A DNA stretch of 64,000 nucleotides, taken from the NCBI RefSeq assembly GCF_016545825.1, contig NC_052618.1, positions 35,782,196 through 35,846,195 on the forward strand. Reading direction: 5' to 3'. Every line of letters begins with the position of its first letter. Positions within the stretch are counted from its first letter, which is position 1. Under the pieces are notes generated by a model. It searched no databases and had not been told where the DNA came from. It saw nothing but the letters and a program-made list of their open reading frames with translations. Origin of the DNA: Eucalyptus grandis. Taxonomy: Eukaryota; Streptophyta; Magnoliopsida; Myrtales; Myrtaceae. The translations under genes were made by a program, and so were the position numbers. Positions 34,080-46,231 of the stretch are shown one piece after another.

Positions 34080-35000
34080 GAGTGAGGACGATCTCCTCTA
34101 CACCAAGGGATGACGACTCTATGTGCCGCTTTATGGGAAGCTAAGGAAAGAGGTGATGCACAAGTGCCATGATTCCAAATGGGCGAGTCATCTGAGAACC
34201 CACCATACCATGGCATTTGTCGAGAATCAATATTATTGGCCACACATGTGGGACGACATTGAACCAACAAGACAAGATAGAGCAACGGTTACTGGCAAGG
34301 CTCCTTAAACCGTTGCCTATCTCAGAACGTCCATGGGAGAGCATCTCCATGGACTTCATCATGAACTTGCTGAAGTCCAAAGGGTGTCGAACCCTCATGG
34401 TCGTGGCTGATCACTTCTCCAAGTATGTGACATTCGTGCCAGCCACGAAAGATTGCCCAGCCGAGGAAGTAGCCAAGCTATTCCTCAAGCACATCATCAA
34501 GTATTGGGGTGTTCCACGCACGATTGTGAGCGATCGCAATCCTCGATTCACTGGGCGATTCTAGACCGAACTCTTCAATTTGCTGGGACAAACCTCAACT
34601 TCTCCACGAGCATGCATCCCTAAAACCAACGAACGGATGGAGCGGGTGAATGCACTCCTAGAAATCTACCTCCGGCACTACGTGAGCAACAATGCAAGTG
34701 AATTGGGCATGGCTGATCAACGTGGCCCAATTCTCAAACAACTTGCAACGGAGTGAGTCCATGAGCCAGAGCCCATTCGAGATCGTGACTGGGCAACAGC
34801 CGCTTACACCGAGCACGATCACCTTGAGATATCGAGGAAGCAACCCCTATGTGTACAAGTTTGCTAAGGAATGGGATGAACATGAGGACTTGACGCGGGC
34901 GTGCCTAAATAGAGCCATGAAGCGCACAAAGAAGTGGGCCGACAAGAAGCGATGGCACGTGGAGTTTCAGGTTAAGGACTTCGTGTTGGCTAAACTGTGC
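34080..35000 (+). pseudogene. Integrase of the family B chromovirus, degraded
   Basis: It shows the zinc-binding part (MHKCHDSKWASHLRTHHTM), SISMDFIMNLLKSKGCRTLM (first catalytic Asp), TIVSDRNPRFTGRF with a stop after it (second Asp), and a diverged Glu region (TNERMERVN). The C-terminal region reads SMSQSPFEIVTGQQPLTP in one frame. The Cys pair of the zinc finger is damaged by a deletion near 34265. Confidence 0.85.
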
Positions 35001-35233
35001 CTAGTCCTTCAGTACCGTGATGTGCACAAAAGGCTGATCCATTGCTATGAAGCCCATTCTGGGTGTTGCAGCAAATCGGGAAGGTGGCATACAAATTGGA
35101 CCTGCCGGCCAAGCTCAAGGTACACCCCGTGTTCCATGTGAGTATGCTGAAGTCTTTCCATGCGGACGAGGACGACCCATATTGAGGTGAGTCACAATGG
35201 GCACCCCTTGGAGCGAAAACCTCATATGATCAG

Positions 35234-35350
35234 GACGTTGAATGTATCATAGCGGACCAAATCATACGGAAGAGATATTGTGTGCCAAAGAAGGAATATC
35301 TCATCCGATGGAAGGGCCTTCCTGAAAGTGAAGCAAGTTGGGAACCTTCG
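35234..35350 (+). pseudogene. Chromodomain of the family B chromovirus
   Basis: An open 39-codon stretch reads DVECIIADQIIRKRYCVPKK followed by EYLIRWKGLPESEASWEPS. The YLIRWKGLP..ASWEP pattern is the chromodomain core that follows integrase in chromoviruses and guides integration to heterochromatin. This assigns the element to the chromovirus branch. Confidence 0.88.
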
Positions 35351-35425
35351 AGGCTTTATGGTAGTTCAAGAAATACATCGAAGCCTTCCATGCCACAGAC
35401 GCGATGAGGGCATCGCTCGATTATG

Positions 35426-35435
35426 TGGGGGAGAA
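35426..35435 (+). promoter_or_regulatory. Polypurine tract of the family B chromovirus
   Basis: GGGGGAGAA-type purines sit directly before the TGACATGG start of the 3' LTR, the expected primer site for plus-strand synthesis. Confidence 0.7.
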
Positions 35436-36004
35436 TGACATGGCCCACAAATTAAGCATGATCCAAGACCATCCATGATGTGGCTGTGTCACGCACAAAG
35501 GCTTTGCCTGCGAATAGCCTGGATTGATCCATGAACGATCCATGAATCGTGCATTATCAGCCCATGCGTGATACGAGCAAAAGCCCATGCACAACTAGTG
35601 ACTGATCCATGATCAATGTTCGGCCAGCCCATGTGCAACTTGCAATTGTTCACCCACTCCGTGTCAAGCAGCCATGCCGCCCCTAATCTTGCTTTTGACA
35701 TGCATTCATGGGCTTTTCCAAGACATAGAGCCATTAAGTGACTTGATATGGAGATTTGACATGATGATACAGATTCAAACTCCACTGTTGGATCGGAGGG
35801 ACGATCAACGGCTAGGATAAGACCCGAACTTGTATAAATAGGGGTCCCTCCCCTCATTGAACTAAGCTCATTCATAGCAAATACACTCGCCCCTTTGTGC
35901 CTACGACCGTTGTGTTCATGCATGTGTGTGTAAGGCTGACTTAGGATCGCCAATCCTAAGGCCACACGGGTGATTGATCGATCGAAAACAACCGACCCGT
36001 GACA
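35436..36004 (+). repeat. 3' LTR of the family B chromovirus
   Basis: 569 bp, TGACATGGCCCAC to CGACCCGTGACA, with the TATA box at 35833-35840. Many transitions separate it from the 5' LTR. Confidence 0.93.
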
Positions 36005-36008
36005 CTTT

Positions 36009-37150
36009 CCCATATGATACATCACATTAAGTAAAGATGTCGATACAGAGACTAGAAATAATTAGATGGCAGTAGACTACATATAGAAGTAACCAACGGA
36101 CTGTGGAAATAGTAACCACTATCCTTTAGATGTCTCAAATCTTAGTTGTACATCAGAAAAACCCATATAATATTGCAACCCAAGAGACAAACAAATGTGC
36201 TGAAGTACCACTTTCACATCACGATTTAGGAATAACGCAACCAGACATGGAAAATTTTTTACTCCATGAAGAACATTCTAATGGGATATCCATGGTAAAG
36301 AAGTACCCAAGTCCACTAGCTCAAGAAAGCAACACAGGCAGTAAAGAAAAATTTCTGAGCTATTCCTCCAGCAATATTTGGTTGTTCTCTATCTCAACAT
36401 ACAGAGAGAAGAAATAGCAATAATGTCCAAGAAAGTTAACTCAGAGGTGAGAACGGTGGAAACCTACAACCGAATTTGATCTATTTCATAATTATGACAT
36501 GCCAACTATTTGTCTTGCTTGCTGCTAGCAGCCAATTGGTCATGTGCACATAGGTAAGCAAGTTGGAGTTTTGAATGAATGCTCTAGGAGCTGCAAGGAA
36601 AATTAGCTTAGCAATGTCATTAACCGCAAAGAAGTGGAAATTCATGCCTTACACAAAAGAAAAAAAGCAAGAAATTGATTTTCAAACAACCACACTTCCT
36701 TAGCGCCTTCCATCGAACAATTTCTGATCATGAGCATTCTACTGTTAGCTCTAACCCAATCGCTAATCATACAATATCAAATCACGCAAACCATTAGATT
36801 CATTCACACCACTCTACTTAGTCACAAAAAATCCCCCACAGCCACCATCAATCATCAACAAAACCCATTACGAAAACAGCTAGAGAATTTCACAAAATAC
36901 CAGCGAATCGAGACTGCCCGTAAGTTCCGATGCTCGAAAAGTGCACCTAACCCCTTTAAGAAGTTCGACTGGGAAGCAACAAGGGGCAATGAGCAGCGAC
37001 CACCGAGCCTCCTGATTGGACCATGGTGCGCGCCAGTGCAGAGAGTGAATACCCAAACGAGCTGATTTGCGTAGGCTTCTCTCTAGCAAGACTATAAATA
37101 AGGATTGCAATCACACACACGAAGATGTTAGACCCCAAACCTCACAACGA
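36009..37150. other. Spacer right of the chromovirus, nothing recognised
   Basis: This should hold the upstream part of the succinyl-CoA ligase gene on the minus strand, but I found no matching exon. Short open frames here have no family resemblance that I recognise. Confidence 0.4.
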
Positions 37151-37151
37151 A

Positions 37152-37385
37152 TCAGCCAGGAAAGCCCAAATGCGAGCATGAGCTAAGACAATAGCGAGAG
37201 AGAGAGGGAGGTGAGGAGAGGAGTACCAAGACGAGGCGAAGAGCTCGAGAAGGATTGGAGACGAAATTGCCGGCGGCGCGGGCAATCCACAGCATCGGTC
37301 GTGGAAGCTTCATCATCGGCGACGCAGCGTACCTCTGTTGCACGTGAGGAAAGCAGAAGACGAGAGGAGAGAAACGAGAAACCAA
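37152..37385 (-). other. Possible orphan 5' exon
   Basis: GC-rich on the minus strand, after a CT-rich leader. The frame from about 37320 gives MMKLPRPMLWIARAAGNFVS and NPSRALRL, basic and Ser/Ala-rich like an organelle-targeting peptide. A possible GTACTC donor follows. It could be the first exon of the broken succinyl-CoA ligase gene on the same strand, but nothing between them confirms this. Confidence 0.3.
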
Positions 37386-37389
37386 ATAG

Positions 37390-38178
37390 GTTCGATTCTT
37401 GAGAGAGATTATTTATCAATTTGGTTCGATTAATTGAACCGATAAAAACCAAACTAGTTGAAAAGTTTCGGTTTTTAATGAGAATTGAACTGAATAAGAA
37501 CCGAACAAAAAACTGAACTTTTTGTTCGGTTCGTGATGTGGACATCGAGCCATATCGATGAGGTGGTGCTAGGACCCATTATCTATTCCTACTCGTTTGG
37601 TTACTCGAGCGTGGACCAAGCAGTTCAGGCAAGCTGTTGGCGTCATGTGGTTCGTGATCTTCGGCGTGGAGATGACCTTGGATCAAATCTTGGTACAATT
37701 TGATTATTTGGTCATCAAATATTTGACCAAGTCAATATATATCTTCTTGTTCATATATATTCTAGAATATGACCCATTAGATTTTTAGAGTTGGTTTTAG
37801 GGTTTGTGTGACCGCTAAAAGGCCTATATTAAAGACTGACTTAATTTCTTTGGGAGATATATTTTTTGTGGAGGAAAAAAGTTGAGAAATTCTCTTCTAC
37901 TATTCTTTTGAGGACTTAACCTAATCAAAGTTCTCTTGTGACAGTCAATTCGACTTATCGAGCGAAATAACGAATTCTTTCGCTCGTGGTGTCTAGTAAC
38001 ATTGGTTGGTTAACACGCATTCGTCAACAGGTCACGTTCATACCGAGGTTGCCAATCACAAGTTTGATTGGAGGTCGAGGTTCGCAATTCACACTATATG
38101 GGCCTTCATAGAACAATCTTTCCGCAATGATTCAGATCAGTTCGTTTCGGTTTTCAATTCGGTTTTTGACACCCCTAC
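37390..38178. mobile_element. hAT-like MITE remnant with a possible solo LTR inside
   Basis: GGTTCGATT and GAACCGA words fill 37390-37533 and 38090-38178, and the right end reads TTTTTGACACCCCTA, a typical hAT-type end. Between them, 37534-38034 starts TGATGTGGACATCGAGCC and closes with CGTCAACAGGTCA. It has a TATA-like ATATTAAAG and an LTR-like pyrimidine-rich end. The flanks share only GTTC, so the solo-LTR reading is tentative. Confidence 0.4.
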
Positions 38179-39649
38179 CATCCATATGCATTTAATGCCA
38201 CCGAGTTTCCTGATAGACCAACCTCATGCACATCCAAGACTAGGAATAAGAGCATCCACTAAACAACCACCTAGCCATAATCAAAGCTTTGCATTGTTAT
38301 TGCACTTTATAAAAGCTTGAAAGGAAAATTGAAAAGAATGAGGGATACAGCTAAACGGTAAACCGTTTTTGCTTCAATTAGTAAATTAAATGAAACCAAT
38401 TAAATATAATTCTTTTGCATCTAATTCAATTCATAAGTTTCTAAATTTTTAATTTGTCTATGTAGGTGGATTCTTTGTGATAAAAATAAATCCTCTTAAT
38501 TTCACTAAAAAAATTCAACCAATATTGAATCATAAGCAAAAAAAAAAATATTTCACATTAGAATTTATTGGTGGCACATTCATTTGTAAAACATAACATG
38601 AATAAATAAATAAAAAATCATTTAATTTGAACTACCGACATTGTCTTCCACAAAAATAAGAAGATTCGCTTGATTTCATTCATCTAATTCAAGATTATCT
38701 TGACTTGTGAATTATTTTTCTTCTTGATTTCGACTCTCTTATTTATTCAAGCACATGAAAGTCATCACTCCTTTATGAGGTAATTGAGACTATAGCATAT
38801 TACACGAAGCACCGGTTTTCTCTATAGTGTTGTCACATAGCTACTCACCCAAATCCTGATGTCAACTACCATATTCAAAGTTATGCCTTCTTGCTCAAGT
38901 TATTAGCACGTTTTTGTTGGACATGACAAAATGAATTTGGATATGCAATTATTTAGGCAAATTATTGTATAGATCTAGTTCTCTATGAATCTAGTCTATT
39001 ATAACTGTTATCAAGTGAGTTCTATATAATCAATGACTGTGATATTTAGATTCATAAAATTATGTCCAAGTACAAGTTTTTCCTTGCTTGGATTAGTTTT
39101 TTGAACTTTTTTTCTTAGTAAGAACTAAAAATCTTAATTCATATTTCAATATTATCAGATACATCAAATAACATCTCTACTTTTGTTTAATAACAAAGAG
39201 ATGTTGGAGATTTTTTGGACACTAATTAACAGCAGCCACTAAATAATTACCAAAAGCACTAGACTAATATCTTTAACTTACACCTATGAGGTTCAAACCA
39301 AAATCAAATCAAACTAGATTGAACTGATCAAACTTACACCTTCAGTGTTATCTATTTGATATAAGTCTAGTTTAATTTTAGTCCCCGAATCAAAAGATAA
39401 TTTCGGATTCTGCCTCAAATATGATCTCTGAACTAGTGGGGCTTGCCAACTGGCCACCACTTTCATTAAGTGGAGAGTTTGAAACTCCCCTCTTCCAAAT
39501 AGGGATGTTTAGGGGTTTTTTTTTTTTCAAGTGGGCTTGTTGGGACTCAAAAAGGAAATATAATATTCGGCACAAAATTAGAAAGAAAAAAAAAGAGCGG
39601 CACAATAATTGAAAAAAGAGAGCATATTGGGCCGCGCGAGTCACGCGCA
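38179..39649. other. AT-rich stretch, nothing recognised
   Basis: No supported gene or element. Poly-A and poly-T runs only. Confidence 0.4.
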
Positions 39650-40200
39650 ACTATACCATGGTTTGGCTTTTTTGATCTGATTTCTTACAAATCAACGCCG
39701 CTTATTAGCGTTTGTCTCTCGTCTCTCTCGCTTTCTCCGAATTTCCGAAATGCGTAGCGACGTGGAGCAACCCGTCCTCCCTTCTTGTTTTTTGGGTCGA
39801 AAACCCGTCCTTAAAGTTCCCAAATTGCTTTAAACAGCAAAAGCAACTAACCCTCGCTCTCTCCCTCGCACGTGAACAACACGACAGCCTATGACCCCTC
39901 TGATCAAAACCTCGTCGAGTTTTGGGCGGTCGATTCCCACGCGTTAAGTTGGCGCCACGCTCTTTGAAGATTACTTTTGAGAAGAGCGGGAAAATAGGTA
40001 ACAGAAAAAAGGCGGCGGCGCCATCAGCGCGGCCAAGGGATCTACAGGGTACAGAGCCGTAAATAAGTGGAAAGTGAGAGGGCAACTTTGTAAGTACAAA
40101 GAGTTTACAAACGACAAGGGTGGCAGTTTCGTTGCTACTTCGTTGCCAGTTTCCTTTTCTTGAATCAATCAAACGAACCTGGCTGTCACTTGTCCTTTAG
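39650..40200. other. GC-rich, gene-like island without an assigned gene
   Basis: Base composition changes sharply here. A CT-rich leader (GTCTCTCGTCTCTCTCGC, from 39713) precedes ATGCGTAGCGACGTGGAGC at 39749, which opens MRSDVEQPVLPSCFLGRKPV and LKVPKL before a stop near 39831. It looks like a promoter and first exon, but I do not recognise the protein and see no further exons. Confidence 0.3.
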
Positions 40201-40446
40201 CGAGGCCCGCGTGGCATCGAGAAGTTGTTAAAGCATCAGCGGCTGATCTCCCTATTATGAAAAGGATTTTTGTTATTTGATAAATACCTAATTAAAGAAA
40301 ATCAATTATTTCTATTGCGTTGTCATTCTCGTTTCATGTTTAATTAGTGCATTAAAACCATGAGATTTTCATAATAATTACGGTTAAAGAATACCTCCAA
40401 TAAATCTTTAACAAGACTCTATTTAAAAAAAAAATAACTACACTTA

Positions 40447-40687
40447 GGGCATGTTTATTTTACGAAAAACTCAAAATTTTAAAAATATTTTCTAAAAAAT
40501 AATTGGTTATATTACTTAGAAAAATGAATCAATAAAAAATGTTATTATTATTGACAATAATTTATAACTAGCTATTTTCATGAGTAATGAAATATTTTCC
40601 ATTCATTTATTTTTATAAATGATACAAATGATCACTTTTTGAAAAATGTTTGCCAAATCTTAAGTTTTCTATAAAACAAATGCAGTC
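40447..40687. mobile_element. Small Harbinger-like MITE, 241 bp
   Basis: GGGCATGTTTATTTTACG at the left and AAAACAAATGCAGTC at the right are inverted repeats, flanked by TTA on both sides (40444-40446 and 40688-40690). A related copy lies at 50579-50818. Confidence 0.75.
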
Positions 40688-40979
40688 TTATTGTCATAAT
40701 AACATTTCACTAACCATTCCTTTTCTAAAACCCTTTTCTTTTCTAAATGTTCTTTATGTCTATAATTAGTTGGATTTACTTTTTCTTTCTTATTTTGACA
40801 AAAACTTGTGAGTCACGTACTTCAACCTTTTAATACAAAACACTTACGATTTTCACAAAATGAAAATATCGACATGTTAATTCAATTTTGATATTTCATA
40901 ATTTTTTGAATTTTGAATAATATTTTTAATTTTAATGAGGAAAAAGAATACGTTTTGCTTTTTTACCAAAAAAAAAAAA

Positions 40980-41542
40980 GGGTTAATACCTTGAAAAATC
41001 CCAAACTGGTACACCTATGACAAATTTATCCAAAACTATTTTTTTGACCATGAAAAATCTCAAATTGGTACACCCGGGTGGTGGGTCACCACCACGAATC
41101 CAGCCACAGGTGAAAATTTACATTGAAGCTACCAAGCCTTAACCATCACGGCCATGACCATAAAAATCTCCCTAAAATTTACTGGTACATTTATGACAAA
41201 TTTACCCCAAACTAATTTATTCGACCTAAAAAAGCCCAAACTGATAAATTTGTGATAAATATACCATTCACTAAATTGGATTAATACCACAAAAAAATCA
41301 GTTTACAAACGGATCGTAAAATCCCAAATTAGTATACTAGTTAATTGTCACGTGTCATTTAACTTAATAATTTGACAATAAAATTTAACGAAAATTAACA
41401 AAGGGTAAATTTGTCACAAGTGTACCAATTTGGGATAAATTTGTTAAAGGTATACCAATTTGGGATTTTTGGTGATTAAAAAAATAGTTTGGAATAAATT
41501 TATCACAAGTATACTAGTTTGGGGTTTTTCAAAGTATTAACC
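40980..41542. mobile_element. MITE with long inverted repeats, family N
   Basis: The left end GGGTTAATACCTTGAAAAAT continues CCCAAACTGGTACACCTATG. The right end mirrors it (ACTAGTTTGGGG, TTTTTCAAAGTATTAACCC). A second copy starts at 63626 and leaves the window. Non-coding. A 22-bp direct repeat lies outside it on both sides (about 40943-40964 and 41557-41578). Confidence 0.75.
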
Positions 41543-41579
41543 CAAAAAAAAGAAAAAGAATACGTTTTGCTTTATATAA

Positions 41580-42205
41580 ACCCAAACAAACAAGGCCTGC
41601 TGTAATTAACTTTTTATTGCCAATTAATTGAGTTGGGTGGTTGTCACCAACTACTCTCCCCACTCTATGTTACTCCCTAAATTTTTCTTTGTCCTCTAGG
41701 TTTATCTCAACATGATTTTCACTTTAAGGTATGTTCATTTCAAAAAAATAAGTTATGTGAAAAATAGTTTCCCCAATCTCTATATTTTTAATATTACTTG
41801 ATCAACTCGCAATAACCTTTTTTTTTTTTTAATCAAAGTCAAGTTCCAATGATTTTACTTTTGAGCTTTAATTTAGTTAAAAATCTCCATCGTAACTTCT
41901 CAATTGACATGTGATGAAGTCTTCTAGACAATTTTATCCCTAATCATATCCTATTACAGTATCAAACCAAATAAATAAATATTGTTCCAAAAATTAAATT
42001 AAAGGGCACAATAATTATTGAAATTATTGTTACACTACAGTGGTAGTAACTAACACGCAACAGCATTAACCATCACTGTTGTTCTTTTTTTGGCATGGAA
42101 CCATCACTGTTTTGGGTAGAGAGTTTAAATGCTGCGGTGTAAAGAGAACCGGGTAAAGAAATCAAAATACAAAAAAGAAAAAGGAACAGTGGGGCCCATT
42201 TGAAA
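41580..42205. other. Spacer, nothing recognised
   Basis: AT-rich, with no supported feature. Confidence 0.4.
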
Positions 42206-42252
42206 GAGTACAATGTTTTTTTTTTTTTTTTTTTATGAGCAGGAAATAAAAC

Positions 42253-43545
42253 TTAATTATAAAGAGAGGAAATACGGTCAGCGGCTATTAGGTCAGACAA
42301 TAACAAGTTGAGGAGGGGGGGAGGGGGCGATTCGGCCCAAGAGGAGGAAAGGCAGCCGTTTTTGTGTGCACGCGCTGCCCAATCAGCAACTGAATTTGCA
42401 ACCCTAGCACAAAACCTAATTTGCAAAAGAGGGACAGAGCGACAAAGGAGAGAGGCTTCGTGGAAAAAGGGGCGGATCTCCCATGGAGGCTCTTGCCGGC
42501 CGTTGAGGGCGTCAACCAAGACAAGGCAGTCCAATTCAATCTCCAGAGAGGGAGTCTCGGAAGGGAGCTGAAGCACGTACTGGAGAGCACAAAGAAGGGC
42601 CTGAGTTTCAGTTTGCAGAGCGGAGGCTGCGTGCACAGATATGGTGAATCCATCCTTCAAAAGCCCCGAATGATCACGACAGATGACTGCAATAGATCCG
42701 GTAAGGTTACCAGGGATGAAAGCCCCATCGATATTGATGCGGAGGGTCCCCGGAGGAGGAGATCGCTAGAAACGAGCTAAAGATTCGGTCTGATGACTAT
42801 GTTGCAACAGAGAGGGATTGGAGATCTGAGCAAAATGAAGCTGGGCTATGGCGGCAAGGACAACAGAGGATGGATCCAGGCGTCGATTGGAGAAGATGGC
42901 GCTATTTCTGGCTTTCCAGAGGTACCGTCAAACGGCGACAATAAGCTCCAGGGCAGGTACGACTTTTTTTTCAAAAAGTATGGTAGGGAACCATTCATCT
43001 ATGCGGCGAATACCTGTATCTACGATAGAAAGACCGAGTGATGAGTGAGACCATATGTCAGATGTCTAGGGGCAGAGCAAAAAGAGGTGCTCAATCGTCT
43101 CCGGCTGATGGGTATGACAAAGCGGGCAAAGAGGATCTGGGCTTATACGACGACGATATAGGTTATCCTTTGTGGGCAAGGCGTTATGGCAGATGTTCCA
43201 GCAGAAAATCTTGAGCTTCGGTGGGAGATGAAGCTTCCAGATACGCTTCCAAAGTTGAGGAGGCACCTGATACGACGATGAGGCGGATAAGGTTCGAGTC
43301 TCTCTTTCTGCTCCTCTGATAGCATGGTAGCCACTGTGAACTGTGTATTGGCCACTTGATGTAGATGTCCAGATTAGTTTATCAGTGATGAGGTTCCGTC
43401 GCACTGGAATGCGAAGTATGTCATGTACTGTTTGTGCGTCATAATATGTGTGTAGAGTCTCGATATTCCAGTCATTTGAATTCTGAACGAGTAGATCAGC
43501 TACCATTGTTGGTTCGTCATGCTGCAGAGGTCCACCAAGAATACT
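42253..43545 (-). pseudogene. LINE ORF2, zf-RVT and RNase H part
   Basis: Beyond the nested gypsy piece the frame resumes SILGGPLQHDEP. The zf-RVT domain reads LWKRIWKLHLPPKLKIFCWN and CPLCHTHQPETIEHLFLLCP (43066-43260). The RNase H domain occupies 42253-42660: TQALLCALQYVLQL, ELDCLVLVDALN and ARVANSVADWAARA, the plant-LINE form of the catalytic residues. It ends SSLYN and a stop, just before the A tail. The stretch between the two domains is broken by shifts. Confidence 0.88.
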
Positions 43546-44753
43546 TAATGCGTGATGGGATGAGTGATTCAAGAACGGAGATTTTTTTGAAGGGATTTTT
43601 GTGGTTAAGTCTATGGACTAGTGTGTACGGTAAAGAAACAAAGAGGAATAAGAAAAGATATAACAATCTCCTCCCAAGGTATAAAGGCCACGCCACCAGC
43701 GAGGATGTGGATCGAGATCTCTGACTCACCACCAAGGCCTAAAGCTTCCACCAGCCAAGGATAAAGCACTTCGGGATAGGAGAAGCTCACCACCAAGGCC
43801 TAAAGATTCCACCGACCAAGGATAAAGGGCTTCTTGGCTCACCACCAAGGAGTGATCTACGCTCCAAGGATAAAGAAACCGAAAGGAGTTATCCACTCTC
43901 CAAAGGAGTTCACTCAAGCAGAGGAAATCTCACCATTTTCATTCATGAAATTCGTATCTCCTACATTGGATAGTTTTCCCCTCTTTATAGGAGGATTTTA
44001 ACCTTAATACATATTAAAAACAGACCTTAATAGCCTAGAAACTGAAACGTTCGACTCTTGGACTGCATAAAAACGGCTAGGAACTTAATAAAAAGCCTTT
44101 ACTATCACGGGAACTAAATGCCATTTAATCTTCGGCCTTCCACATTCTCGAACCGTTAGCTTTCCGTGAACCTCTAGCCTTCCCAAAATTCGAGCTCTTC
44201 CCTTGACCAGAAAATAATCCTTAAGAAGCTTCTTCAATTGGTCATACAGGACATCTAAAATGGCCTCCCAATGATACCTATTGATATACCACAAAGTAAT
44301 TAACATTATTCATTCAAAATGATCCATCGAAGCACATAATGCCCAACATCTTTATTGGCTTGGATAAGCATCGATGGTTCCGAGTTCGTCCATGGAGCTA
44401 CGTTGGATGCTCCCGCATCATCCTCCCGGGTTGTTTGAGATTTGTCCTCAAATCTAGAAGGTTTTCATCCTCCAAGTAAGGAGAAAGGTCTCCCACGTTG
44501 AAGGTTGCTGAAACGCAAACTCTCTGGAAGGTCAATCTTGTAAGCATTGTCACCAATTCGCTGAATAACTTTAAATGGACCGTTAGCTCTAGGCATGAGC
44601 TTGTTCTTTCGACGAAATGGAAATCTCTCCTTCCTCAAGTGAAGCCATACAAGATCGCCCGGTTGAAATTGAGTCTTCTTGCGATGTTGATTAGCTTTCT
44701 TCTTGTAAGATTCGTTGGCCTTTTCAATGTTGGATCGAATCTGCTCATGGAGC
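43546..44753 (-). mobile_element. Truncated family A gypsy element inside the LINE
   Basis: A complete 3' LTR (43546-44420, 875 bp) plus about 330 bp of pol 3' end (polypurine tract and integrase C-terminus, matching 12081-12415). Nothing remains of the rest of pol, gag or the 5' LTR. The LTR is nearly identical to the solo LTR at 1263-2143. At the truncated side a CCTGCCTGAT unit is doubled (44756-44775), probably a repair scar. Confidence 0.9.
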
Positions 44754-44765
44754 GTCCTGCCTGAT

Positions 44766-46231
44766 CCTGCCTGATGTTGATGTTAGTGCCATTGCCAACA
44801 GACCACTGTAGATTAGGAAGTATTACCTCCCTTCCTAACAGTAAACTTTGACAGCCCCAAGAAGGGCGAACTCCTTTCCGGGCGTAGCGAAAATCTTGTG
44901 TAGGAAAATAGAGTGCTTTAAGAAGTTTGCTCCACAGTGAGGACGGCTGTTGGATGAGACGCCAAGCCTGTTTACCCAACATGGCTTTGTTAAAAGCCGC
45001 CAAATCTCGAAAGCCTAGTCCTCCCTTCGCCTTAGACTCTTTCAACACAGCCCATTGTTTTCAATGTATCCCCGTTTTCCGACAATCATTCTGCCACCAG
45101 AATCTAGCAGTTTGTTTTTCAATAGATTTACAGATAGATAATGGAATTTTAAAAACAAACATTGCATACTAGGGAATGGCCTGCACAACAGTTTTAAGTA
45201 GGACTTCCTTGCCACCCTTTGAGATTAGATTTTCCTTCCATCCCTCCAATTTGGAATGAACCTTACCCAAGATCCATGAAAATAGCTCTCGTTTTGATCG
45301 GCCCCAATCAGTGGGGATGCCTAGATATCTACCCATTCGTTCCAGCACTGGTATTCTGAGTTCACTGGCTAGGTTAGCTTTAAGCTGGCTCGGACAGTCC
45401 TTATTGAGAAAGATACCAGACTTGTTTCGATTGATGGACTGACCCGAAGCTAAACAATATTGAGACAGAATACTTGCTAGGTTATGGCAGTCAGTAGTGG
45501 TGCCATTTACAAAGAATATAGCATCATCAGCAAAGAACAAATGAGAGAGGGTAGGACTAAACCTGTTAAGTTTAACGCCTGTGAGCTGTCCCATGTCAAT
45601 GGCTCGATGGATGAGATTAGATAATAGGTTCATCAAGAGGATGAAAAGATACGGGGATAAAGGATCCCCTTGACGAATACCTCTAGTAGGGCGGAAGTAA
45701 TCCAACTGTTGACCATTAAACTTGATACTAATAGATACAGTTGATATGCATTGGAAAATCCACTGAACCCATTGCGGATGGAAGCCAATCTTATGTAGGT
45801 AAGCCATCAAGAAGTCCCATTCAACTCTGTCAAAAGCTTTCTGCATATCCATGCGAATGATTACCGGGAAGTGACGCCGACGTTTTCTGGTTTTAATATG
45901 ATGGATTACCTCCTGGACCACCAAAATATTGTCTTGTATTCAACTCTGTTCAGGTGAAATGAGCTGTGGCAATATAGGTTTTGGCCGATTGGCTAGAATT
46001 CTAGAAATGATCTTATAGGCAAAATTGCATAAACTAATAGGGCGGTAATGGTCGAGACTACGTGGGAGGGCTTTGGAACTAAAGTAATAGCAATACGGTT
46101 GAGAGCCAAGGGCATTTTACCGAAAAGAAGAAGCTATTTGGACTGAATTGAACACAACATCTTCAAGAGTGTCCCAGTTAGATTGATAAAACAGTCCATT
46201 GAGGCCGTCGGGCCCGGGGCTTTGTTCCCTC
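44766..46231 (-). pseudogene. LINE ORF2, reverse transcriptase part
   Basis: PGPDGLNGLFYQ is followed by [20 protein letters not shown], a stop, then VVQEVIHHIKTRKRRRH. RMDMQKAFDRVEWDFL, TRGIRQGDPLSPYLFILLMN and the catalytic FADDAIFF near 45510-45530 are all readable. After a stop at about 45169 the thumb and linker region continues with SKAKGGLGFRDLAAFNKAML and ends GNGTNINIRQDQ, where the gypsy fragment begins. Confidence 0.92.

Larger units (their letters stand above)
30253..36004 (+). mobile_element. Ty3/gypsy chromovirus, full length, decayed (family B)
   Basis: It has two LTRs of about 567 bp, a primer-binding site, gag with a zinc knuckle, protease, reverse transcriptase, RNase H, integrase, a chromodomain and a polypurine tract, all in Ty3/gypsy order. 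CTTT lies directly outside both LTRs (30249-30252 and 36005-36008), consistent with a target duplication, though only four bases match. The two LTRs differ at many positions, mostly transitions, and pol has many stops and shifts, so the insertion is old. It lies inside an exon of the succinyl-CoA ligase gene. Confidence 0.95.

Noticed and set aside
36130..36417. Open frame of 95 codons right of the chromovirus
   Set aside because: No recognisable motif, no splice context, and ordinary AT-rich composition.
42288..42660. Two overlapping minus-strand frames at the LINE 3' end
   Set aside because: Only the frame ending at 42253 shows the RNase H motifs. The other is a shadow.
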